Source: Hyphomicrobiales bacterium (lineage in GTDB: Bacteria > Pseudomonadota > Alphaproteobacteria > Rhizobiales > Xanthobacteraceae). From it: a stretch of 5,958 nt of DNA. The stretch is from assembly GCA_003164375.1 (NCBI GenBank), contig PLTE01000415.1, positions 1 to 5,958 of the forward strand. The letters run 5' to 3'. Position numbers and translations under genes: made by a program. Position 1 is the stretch's first letter. Each line of letters opens with the position of its first letter. Positions 1-5,527 of this stretch are shown one piece after another. Under the pieces are notes generated by a model that was not told the DNA's origin, did no database searches, and saw nothing but the letters and a program-made list of their open reading frames with translations.

Positions 1-985
1 CGCGGATCGATCGATCGATGAATTGGCTCGGCGTATCGCCGTTGGGGTAGGAAATATAATTGGTGTTCTTGGCGGCGATCTCAGGCTTGAGCAGGTAATT
101 GATCAGTTCATGCGCCTCCTCGGGGTTGGGCGCATCGCGCGGGATGGCGAGCGTGTCGAACCAGATTTGCGCGCCCTCTTTCGGAATCGAATAGCCGATC
201 TCGACGCCGCCCTTGGAATCGGCGGCGCGCCGTTTTGCCTGGATCACGTCGCCGGAGAAGCCGACGACGAAGCAGATTTCGCCGGTAGCGAGCGCATTGA
301 GATATTCCGAAGAATGGAATTTGCGCACGAAGGGCCTGATCCGCAGCAAAAGCTCGGTGACCTTCTTAAGGTCGCCGGGATCGCTGCTGTTCGGATCGAG
401 CTGCAGATAGTGCAGGCCGGCCGACATGATGTCGTCGGATGAATCGAGCAGATGAACGCCGCAGTCCTTGAATTTCGCGAGCTTGTCCGGATCGAACACG
501 GAGTCCCAGGAGTCGATCGCCGCGTCGCGGCCTAAAATCGCCCTCGCCTCCTGCACGTTGTAACCAAGCCCGGTGGTGCCCCACATGTAGGTGACGGCAT
601 ACTGGTTGCCGGGATCGTAGACGGCGAGCTGTTTGGCGATTTCCGGCCAGGCGTAAGCCAAATTCGGCAGCTTCGACTTGTCGAGTTTCTGAAAAATGCC
701 TGCCGCGATCTGGCGCGCAAGAAAATAGGCGGTCGGCACGACGACATCGTAGCCGGATTGGCCGGCCAGGAGCTTGGCCTCCAACGTATCGTTGGAGTCG
801 AACGTGTCGAAACGCACCGCGATGCCGGTTTCCTTGGTAAAGACGTCGAGCACCGTCGGGTCCTGATAGTCCGACCAGTTGTAGTAGTTGACGACACGCT
901 GTTTGGGCAGCGCCGGCACAGCGAGCAAGACCATCGCGCTCGCCAGCGCGGGAATGATGGATAGGATAATTCCGGACGATTTCAC
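1..985 (-). CDS. potF: Periplasmic polyamine-binding protein of an ABC transporter, PotF-type (3' end cut off by window)
   Basis: Solute-binding subunit that captures putrescine or spermidine in the periplasm and hands it to the inner-membrane PotGHI permease/ATPase. From a GTG start at 985 the frame is open for 328 codons to the window edge; family members are about 370 residues, so roughly 40 are missing. Residues 1-25 form a signal peptide (basic start, hydrophobic core, VPA before the probable cut). Family landmarks are NWSDY (36-40), FDSND (62-66), DKSKLP (102-107), MWGTTGLGYN (134-143), DSWDSVF (158-164), KFHSSEYLNAL (222-232), GDV (245-247), IPKEGA (267-272) and NYLLKPE (296-302). This matches E. 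coli PotF nearly end to end; W37, S38, D39 and Y40 even keep the same numbers. GTG is chosen because it alone retains the signal peptide. It overlaps the rhodanese stop as GTGA, so the two genes are probably translationally coupled. Y87, F243 and W275 differ from E. coli PotF in the ligand pocket, so the preferred polyamine is uncertain. Confidence 0.94.
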   Translation of the reverse strand, partial: MKSSGIILSIIPALASAMVLLAVPALPKQRVVNYYNWSDYQDPTVLDVFTKETGIAVRFDTFDSNDTLEAKLLAGQSGYDVVVPTAYFLARQIAAGIFQKLDKSKLPNLAYAWPEIAKQLAVYDPGNQYAVTYMWGTTGLGYNVQEARAILGRDAAIDSWDSVFDPDKLAKFKDCGVHLLDSSDDIMSAGLHYLQLDPNSSDPGDLKKVTELLLRIRPFVRKFHSSEYLNALATGEICFVVGFSGDVIQAKRRAADSKGGVEIGYSIPKEGAQIWFDTLAIPRDAPNPEEAHELINYLLKPEIAAKNTNYISYPNGDTPSQFIDRSIR

Positions 986-1311
986 GTGTCGGTCGGCAGC
1001 CCGGCGGCTTTCCATGCCAAAATTCCGCCCGCGAGGTGCGAGCCATAGGCAAAGCCCTGTTCCTGGGCCGCAAGCGATGCGGTCACCGAACGGCGGCCGG
1101 AACGGCAGGCGAACACCACTTGACGCCCGGCCGGCTCCGGAATAGCGGCCGGATCGAAGGCCGACAGTGGCACCACGACGGCATCGGGAAAGCGTTCGAG
1201 CTCCGTCTCGTTGGGCTCGCGGACATCGACCAACAAGATTCGGTGCTCTTGCAGTCCGCGCGCGACCTCTTGCGGGGTCAGATCGCGCACAGTGGGGGGG
1301 TGCTCCGGCAT
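982..1311 (-). CDS. Single-domain rhodanese-like sulfurtransferase
   Basis: A 109-residue single rhodanese domain with no signal peptide, so probably cytoplasmic, of the GlpE/PspE size class that moves sulfane sulfur from a donor to a thiol acceptor through a cysteine persulfide. Visible motifs are LLVDVREPNE (26-35), the catalytic loop CRSGRRS (69-75) with active Cys69 and the basic residues expected for a sulfurtransferase rather than a phosphatase, and the C-terminal LAGGILAWKAAGLP (93-106). The ATG at 1311 is supported by a strong Shine-Dalgarno GAGGAGG (1318-1324) six bases upstream. The frame remains open much further upstream, but that part lies inside kup in another frame and is not coding. 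The stop overlaps the potF start (GTGA), implying one transcript. Codons 4-6 contain a run of seven C. The physiological substrate cannot be told from sequence; a link to polyamine uptake rests only on position. Confidence 0.93.
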   Translation of the reverse strand: MPEHPPTVRDLTPQEVARGLQEHRILLVDVREPNETELERFPDAVVVPLSAFDPAAIPEPAGRQVVFACRSGRRSVTASLAAQEQGFAYGSHLAGGILAWKAAGLPTDT

Positions 1312-1359
1312 CGTCGGCCTCCTCAACGTCGTCAAGCTTAAGCCTACGTCCTCCCGGCG

Positions 1360-1377
1360 CGAAGGTGAAGGCCTTCG
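1360..1377. repeat. Short inverted repeat in the kup-rhodanese gap
   Basis: CGAAGG (1360-1365) and CCTTCG (1372-1377) could pair as a 6-base stem with a 6-base loop, within the 116-base gap between the kup stop and the rhodanese start. On the minus strand no T-run follows, so it is not a typical intrinsic terminator; it could be a weak one, a processing site or chance. No convincing promoter is seen in the gap, so it is open whether the rhodanese-potF pair has its own promoter or reads through from kup. Confidence 0.3.
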
Positions 1378-1427
1378 AGCGTGATCCGGAAAAATACAAA
1401 CCGCCATTCTGAAAAGATATGCCCCGG

Positions 1428-3365
1428 CTAGACCGTCACCTGGGTGCCGACCTCGACGACACGATCGGTCGGAATCTGAAAGTAGTCGGTCGCATCGTTG
1501 GCTGACCGCGCCAGCGTGATGAACAGCCGGTCCTGCCAGCGCGGCATGCCCGAATGCGGCGCCGGCCGCAGCGCGCGGCGCGACAAGAAAAACGACGTCG
1601 ACATGATGTCGAATTGCCAGCCGAGCTTGCGCGCGATGGCGAGCGCGCGTGGCACGTTCGGCGATTCCATATAGCCGAAGCGCAGCAGCACCCGCATGAA
1701 GGTCGAGCCGACCGGCTCGATGCGCACGCGCTTGTCGGCCTCGACGCGCGGCGTATGCACGGTCTCGACGCTCAAAATGACGTTCTTTTCGTGCAGCACT
1801 TTGTAATGCTTGAGACTGTGCATCAGCGCGGTCGGCGCGCTTTTCGGATCGCTGGTGAGAAACACCGCGGTGCCGGGAACACGCTGCGGCGGCTTCTTCT
1901 CCAGGATGCGCACCAGATCGTCGAGCGGCGTTTCCAGTTTGCGGGTCTTCTCGAACAGAATCCTGCTGCCGCGCCGCCACGTATACATCACCAACATCAC
2001 CACGCCGCCGAGCGCCAACGGCACCCAACCGCCCTCGATCACCTTGAGCATATTGGCCGAGAGAAAGGTCAGATCGATCAACAGGAACGGCACGATCAGC
2101 GCCGCCGCGGCAAGCGGCGACCAGCGCCACATCCGCCACACGACGATAAATGCCATGGTGCAGGTGACGACCATGGTTCCGGTGACGGCAATGCCGTAAG
2201 CCGAGGCGAGCGCGCTCGACGAGCGGAACAGCGCGACCAAAAGCAGCACGCCGACCAGCAACAGCGCATTGACCCGCGGCATGTAGATCTGTCCGGAGCG
2301 CTGCGCCGAGGTGTGGCGGACCTCCAGCCGCGGCAATAGCCCGAGCTGGATCGCTTGGCTGGACAGCGAATAGGCTCCGGTGATCACCGCCTGGCTCGCG
2401 ATCACGGTCGCTGCGGTCGCCAGCACGACCATGGGGATGAGCGCCCAATCGGGATAGAGCAGGAAGAACGGATTCTCGATCGCCTCCGGCCGGGCGAAGA
2501 CCAGTGCGCCTTGCCCGAGATAATTGACCGCGAGCGAGGGCAGGACCACCGCGAGCCAGGCGACCTGGATCGGGCCGCGGCCGAAATGTCCGAGATCGGC
2601 ATAAAGCGCCTCGGCGCCGGTGACGGCGAGAAAGACCGCGCCGAGCGTGTAAAGGCCAACCATGCCGTGATGGGCGAGAAAATTGACGCCGTAGAACGGA
2701 TTGAGCGCCCAAAGCACGCCGGGATCGGCAGCGATCCAGGTCAGGCCGGGGATCGCGATCGCCACGAACCAGATCACCATGATCGGACCGAATAGCGCCG
2801 CCACGCTGGCCGTGCCGCGCGACTGCACTGCAAACAGCGCGACCAGGATCACGACCGTCAGCGGCACCACATAGGCGTGGAACGCCGGCGTAGCGATGTC
2901 GATGCCCTCGACGGCGGACAGCACCGACAGCGCCGGCGTAATGACGGCGTCGCCGTAAAACAGCGCCGCGCTGACGATCCCGAGCAGCGCGACAATGCCG
3001 GCGGCTTTGCTGATGCGGCCGACGGCGCGCGAGGCAAGCGCCATCAAAGTGAGCGTGCCGCCTTCACCGTTGTTATCGGCGCGCAGCAGAATCACCACGT
3101 ATTTGAGCGTCACGATGATGAACAGCGCCCATAGGATGAGCGACACCACGCCAAGTACCGTGGCGCGGTCGGGCACGCCATGTTCGCCGGAAGCAGCCAC
3201 CATCGCTTCGCGCAAGGCGTAGAGGGGGCTGGTGCCGATATCGCCATAGACGACACCGATACTGCCGACTGCAAGGCCCCATAACCCGGTGTTGTGCGAA
3301 CGAGCTTCGCCGCTGCCGTCGACCGGCGCTTCGCTCCGGGCCGGAGCGCTTACGCTATCTGTCAT
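1428..3365 (-). CDS. kup: Kup family low-affinity potassium transporter
   Basis: Inner-membrane K+ uptake protein of the KUP/HAK/KT family (also called TrkD), thought to work as a K+/H+ symporter. At 645 residues it is full length. After a hydrophilic N-terminus (1-27) comes the signature VVYGDIGTSPLYALRE (38-53), whose Asp42 corresponds to the essential first-helix acid of the family. About twelve membrane segments follow up to about residue 462, with conserved LFYGDAVITPA (135-145), TGAEALYADLGHFG (249-262), SQAVITGAYS (324-333), QIYMPRVN (359-366) and ASAYGIAVTGTM (387-398). Residues 463-645 are the cytoplasmic C-terminal domain, ending IPTDRVVEVG. No frameshift or missing motif is seen. 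The ATG at 3365 has no Shine-Dalgarno at normal distance (nearest AGGAG about 25 bases upstream), yet no better in-frame start is visible and the protein begins where relatives do. It stands alone between motB (263 bases) and the rhodanese gene (116 bases). Confidence 0.97.
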   Translation of the reverse strand: MTDSVSAPARSEAPVDGSGEARSHNTGLWGLAVGSIGVVYGDIGTSPLYALREAMVAASGEHGVPDRATVLGVVSLILWALFIIVTLKYVVILLRADNNGEGGTLTLMALASRAVGRISKAAGIVALLGIVSAALFYGDAVITPALSVLSAVEGIDIATPAFHAYVVPLTVVILVALFAVQSRGTASVAALFGPIMVIWFVAIAIPGLTWIAADPGVLWALNPFYGVNFLAHHGMVGLYTLGAVFLAVTGAEALYADLGHFGRGPIQVAWLAVVLPSLAVNYLGQGALVFARPEAIENPFFLLYPDWALIPMVVLATAATVIASQAVITGAYSLSSQAIQLGLLPRLEVRHTSAQRSGQIYMPRVNALLLVGVLLLVALFRSSSALASAYGIAVTGTMVVTCTMAFIVVWRMWRWSPLAAAALIVPFLLIDLTFLSANMLKVIEGGWVPLALGGVVMLVMYTWRRGSRILFEKTRKLETPLDDLVRILEKKPPQRVPGTAVFLTSDPKSAPTALMHSLKHYKVLHEKNVILSVETVHTPRVEADKRVRIEPVGSTFMRVLLRFGYMESPNVPRALAIARKLGWQFDIMSTSFFLSRRALRPAPHSGMPRWQDRLFITLARSANDATDYFQIPTDRVVEVGTQVTV

Positions 3366-3628
3366 GAAATTTGAAACAGGACGTCGCCTGCTCCTGCTGC
3401 TGCAAGAGATGCAGGGCCGCGCCTATACACCCTTCGCAGCGCGGAGTCATGAGGAAGCCTGGCGTTTATTTGTGCGCCGGCCTCAAAGCACCGATCCGGG
3501 ACCCGCCGGGACCAGGACAGCAACGGCGAAGGCCGCATAGGTCCGTCCTGGAGCGGAGCGATTTAGTTATAACAGATCAAGTATTTAGACATCGGCATCG
3601 CGTCGGCGGGGCCGGCGGCTCGGTTCCG
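3366..3628 (-). promoter_or_regulatory. Non-coding region between motB and kup: probable kup promoter and leader
   Basis: 263 bases with no convincing gene. An AT-rich patch at about 3561-3588 stands out from the GC-rich surroundings; on the minus strand it contains TATAAC (3566-3571), a reasonable -10 element, but no good -35 lies 16-18 bases upstream. If used, it would give a kup leader of about 190-200 bases. An 8-base direct repeat CCGGGACC occurs at 3496-3503 and 3506-3513. No intrinsic terminator was found after motB. The exact promoter is not established; the assignment rests on position and base composition. Confidence 0.35.
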
Positions 3629-4453
3629 TCACGGCTTGAGGTCCGGCGGAACTGGGGGCGACTCCCGCATCAGCGTAATGGTGACGCGCCGATTGGCGGC
3701 GATGTAAGGGTCGTCCGGGAACAATGGATCGGTGTCGGCCTTGCCGGCCACGGCATAGATATTGTTCGAAGCTAAGCCCTCCTCTTCCAGGATTTGGCGC
3801 ACCGCATTGGCACGATCGACCGACAGGTTCCACGGCCCGTAATCGGGCTGGGGCGCGACCTGGGAGGCCGAGGTGTGTCCGGTGATCGAAACCCGGTACG
3901 GCAACTGCTTGAGCGCGCCGGCGATCTTCTGGATGATCCGCCGGGTGCGCTCATACGGTTCCTTGGAGCTTTCCGGGAACATCGAGCGTCCGTCCTGGTC
4001 GACGATCTCGATATTAAGCCCGTCCTTGCCCTCCTCGATCATGATGTGCTTGGAGACCTCGGTGAGCTCGGGCATGTCCTGCAGGGCTTGGCGCAGCGAC
4101 GCCGCGGCCATCGCGAAGGCCTGATCCTCCTTGAACTTGCCGCCGAATTCGCGCTTGAGATCGCCTTCATCGGGCGTCGGCGTGGCCGACGCATCCTCGG
4201 GCTGAATATGGGCTGCGTTTTTGAGCTTCGGCCGGGTGGGCAGGCCGTCGACCTCGATGATGCCGGAATAGCGAACATTGGTCTGCACGCCGAACGCGTC
4301 GCGCATCGAGCCGGCGACGATTTGCAGCTTCTGCTGGTCCTGGTTGGAAAACGCGACCAGCATAACGAAGAAGCTGACGAGAAGCCCCATCAGGTCGGCG
4401 AAAGTGACGAACCAGCCGTGACCGCCGCCGTGTGCTTCCTTACGCCGTGCCAT
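3629..4453 (-). CDS. motB: Flagellar-type stator protein MotB/PomB with OmpA-like peptidoglycan-binding domain
   Basis: B subunit of a MotA/MotB-type stator: a single-span inner-membrane protein that completes the ion channel and anchors the complex to the cell wall. Of 274 residues, 1-13 are basic and cytoplasmic; about 14-37 form the membrane helix with TFADLMGLLVSFFVML (17-32), Asp20 being the ion-carrying acid (E. coli Asp32, Vibrio PomB Asp24). KLQIVAGSMRDAFGVQ (42-57) closely resembles the PomB segment after the helix, where the plug lies. A charged linker follows (about 65-115), then an OmpA-like domain (about 145-262) with FPESS (159-163), ITGHTS (190-195), LSVDRA (210-215), GKADTDPLFPDDP (237-249) and NRRVTI (254-259). 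The tail is proline-rich. Ser195 replaces the Asp usual after GHT. The start is fixed by an in-frame TAA two codons upstream (4457-4459); the Shine-Dalgarno is weak. It follows motA by 56 bases, surely one operon. No other flagellar gene is nearby, so use by a flagellum is inferred. Confidence 0.93.
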   Translation of the reverse strand: MARRKEAHGGGHGWFVTFADLMGLLVSFFVMLVAFSNQDQQKLQIVAGSMRDAFGVQTNVRYSGIIEVDGLPTRPKLKNAAHIQPEDASATPTPDEGDLKREFGGKFKEDQAFAMAAASLRQALQDMPELTEVSKHIMIEEGKDGLNIEIVDQDGRSMFPESSKEPYERTRRIIQKIAGALKQLPYRVSITGHTSASQVAPQPDYGPWNLSVDRANAVRQILEEEGLASNNIYAVAGKADTDPLFPDDPYIAANRRVTITLMRESPPVPPDLKP

Positions 4454-4496
4454 AATTTACGCCCAGATGACCCACGCCCTGATGGCATTCGCCCTG
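4452..4496 (-). repeat. Three imperfect 15-base tandem repeats in the motA-motB gap
   Basis: Read on the minus strand the units are CAGGGCGAATGCCAT (4496-4482), CAGGGCGTGGGTCAT (4481-4467) and CTGGGCGTAAATTAT (4466-4452). Neighbouring units match at 11 and 10 of 15 positions, sharing the core GGGCG and the ending AT. The third unit runs into the motB start codon. The preceding 15 bases, around the motA stop, match only weakly. The G-rich cores lie where a ribosome binding site would be, so the repeats may affect motB translation, but chance or a decayed duplication remains possible. Confidence 0.6.
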
Positions 4497-4509
4497 CCGG
4501 CTCACACCC

Positions 4510-5283
4510 TTATGCCGGGACGGGCTCCGGTTCGACATCGCGATGCTTCTCCGGCAGATAGGCAAGCAGCATCTCGCGCACGAGCGTCGGGCTCTTTGAC
4601 TCGCGGATCATGAGGATGCCGTCGATGATGAGCGTCCGATTGATTTCCTCATCGACCAGTTTGAGATGCAATTTATCGGCGATCGGCAGCGTCAGGATGT
4701 TCGCCACCACAGCGCCGTACAGCGTCGCCAATAGCGCCGTCGCCATGAACGGACCGAGCTTGGACGGATCGGTCATATTGGCGAACATTTGCACCATGCC
4801 GATCAGCGTGCCGATCATGCCGAAGGCGGGCGCGCAGTCGCCGATCGCGCGGTAGATTTTCTGGCCTTCGTCGAGGTGGCATAAAAAATTGTCGCGGTCG
4901 CGCTCGAGATTATCGCGAATGAATTCGGTCTCGTAGCCGTCGGCGACGAAACGGATTCCCTTGGCGAGGAACGGATCCTCGATCTCGACCTTCTCCAGAC
5001 CGATCGGGCCTTGCTTGCGCGCGATTTCGGCGAGGCCTGCAATTTCATCGACCAGCTCGCGCTGCGAGATCCGGCGCATGCTGAAAACGAATTTCGCGCC
5101 GAGCGGCAGGCCATGAAAGATCGACGACAGCGGGAAGCGGATCAAGGTCGCGGCAAACGACCCGCCAAAAATGATGATGACGGCGTGGTCGCTCACGAAC
5201 ATGCCGAAGCCGCCGCCCATGAGCATCACGGTGGCGACGACAGTCGCTCCGGCGAGCAAGCCGAGGCCTGTTGCAATGTCCAT
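4510..5283 (-). CDS. motA: Flagellar-type stator protein MotA/PomA
   Basis: A subunit of the stator: a four-helix inner-membrane protein that surrounds the MotB/PomB helices and turns ion flow into torque on the rotor. At 257 residues it has the PomA length and architecture: helix 1 (about 4-23), GGFGMFV (24-30), helix 2 (about 33-51), a cytoplasmic loop (about 52-148), helix 3 within APAFGMIGTLIGMV (151-164), DPSKLGP (172-178) and helix 4 within ALLATLYGAVVANI (183-196), then PIADKL (200-205) and a C-terminal segment with DEEINRTLIIDGIL (211-224). Pro152 matches the conserved helix-3 proline; Thr159 and Thr187 align with PomA Thr158 and Thr186. The frame is open upstream to 5442, but the ATG at 5283 is chosen because it has GGGAG (5290-5294) six bases before it and MDIAT mirrors PomA MDLAT. 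A weak -10-like TATAAG lies at 5324-5329 on the minus strand without a good -35. It is first in the operon, diverging from mmsA. Confidence 0.94.
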   Translation of the reverse strand: MDIATGLGLLAGATVVATVMLMGGGFGMFVSDHAVIIIFGGSFAATLIRFPLSSIFHGLPLGAKFVFSMRRISQRELVDEIAGLAEIARKQGPIGLEKVEIEDPFLAKGIRFVADGYETEFIRDNLERDRDNFLCHLDEGQKIYRAIGDCAPAFGMIGTLIGMVQMFANMTDPSKLGPFMATALLATLYGAVVANILTLPIADKLHLKLVDEEINRTLIIDGILMIRESKSPTLVREMLLAYLPEKHRDVEPEPVPA

Positions 5284-5354
5284 AAACCGCTCCCAACCCG
5301 CGACGGCAAGACCCTGGAATACCCTTATACGTACGGCCGCCGCGCTTAAGGGAC

Positions 5355-5423
5355 GGTTACCGCTGGAACCCGTGCCATTCCGATGCGGTGGGACGCATCC
5401 AGCGCCATAGCCCAGCGGTAATC
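5355..5423. repeat. Long-range 10-base inverted repeat enclosing a smaller one
   Basis: TTACCGCTGG (5357-5366) is the exact reverse complement of CCAGCGGTAA (5412-5421). Pairing extends outward by one G-T and one G-C pair (5356/5422 and 5355/5423). The 45 bases between the arms contain GATGCG (5382-5387) and CGCATC (5394-5399), a second 6-base inverted repeat with a 6-base loop. Arm centres are 55 bases apart, about five helical turns. This could be a pair of regulator binding sites, a cruciform or a structured leader transcript of motA; none is proven. Confidence 0.5.
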
Positions 5424-5462
5424 CGGCAAGGGGATGACCCAAGCGGGAAAAAGCAGCACAAT

Positions 5463-5487
5463 GGGGCCGTCACGACGGCCGAGCCCC
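5463..5487. repeat. Near-perfect palindrome upstream of mmsA
   Basis: GGCCGTC (5465-5471) and GACGGCC (5474-5480) are exact inverted copies around a 2-base centre, giving an operator-like dyad. An alternative outer pairing is GGGGC (5463-5467) with GCCCC (5483-5487), followed by TTT. The dyad centre is about 55 bases before the mmsA start codon, a position fitting an operator for mmsA. As a terminator it is poor, because the T-run is only three and no gene ends just upstream on the plus strand. Confidence 0.4.
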
Positions 5488-5527
5488 TTTGGCATCTACT
5501 GCCGTCCACTATCCAGGGAGAAAAGTC

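Larger units (their letters stand above)
5284..5527. promoter_or_regulatory. Divergent intergenic region between motA and mmsA
   Basis: 244 non-coding bases that must hold the starts of both the leftward motA-motB transcript and the rightward mmsA transcript, unless one reads in from outside. It is rich in inverted repeats, listed separately. On the minus strand TATAAG (5324-5329) is a possible -10 for motA, lacking a convincing -35. For mmsA no sigma-70-type promoter at a suitable distance stands out. Small reading frames crossing the region look like shadows of the flanking genes. Confidence 0.5.

Noticed and set aside
366..1073. 235-codon minus-strand frame over potF and the rhodanese end
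   Set aside because: Out of frame with the clear PotF and rhodanese readings, arginine-rich and motif-free.
1554..2339. 261-codon plus-strand frame antisense to kup
   Set aside because: Its His/Arg/Gln-rich composition is the usual antisense shadow of a GC-rich gene; no motif and no ribosome site seen.
982..2712. A 576-codon minus-strand open frame ending with the rhodanese
   Set aside because: Only its last 109 codons encode a protein with recognisable motifs, preceded by a strong ribosome site. The upstream part lies in another frame inside kup, is rich in Arg/Ala/Gly and has no domain.
3289..3540. 83-codon plus-strand frame in the kup leader (also an ATG at 3364)
   Set aside because: It begins inside kup antisense, lacks a ribosome site and has no recognisable features. 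A small protein cannot be fully excluded, but there is no positive evidence.
3541..3628. Intrinsic terminator after motB
   Set aside because: The GC-rich stretch 3601-3620 has small palindromes but no stable stem followed by a T-run on the minus strand.
3794..4561. 255-codon plus-strand frame antisense to motB and the motA end
   Set aside because: Antisense shadow; it crosses the motA-motB gap and has no recognisable domain.
5284..5442. N-terminal extension of motA by 53 residues
   Set aside because: The extra residues have no membrane or motif character, would cover the divergent promoter region, and the ATG at 5283 has a good Shine-Dalgarno and a PomA-like N-terminus.
5489..5515. TTGGCA - 15 bases - TATCCA as an mmsA promoter
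   Set aside because: The spacer is too short, and a start there would leave a leader of only about six bases, excluding the AGGAG-type ribosome site actually present.
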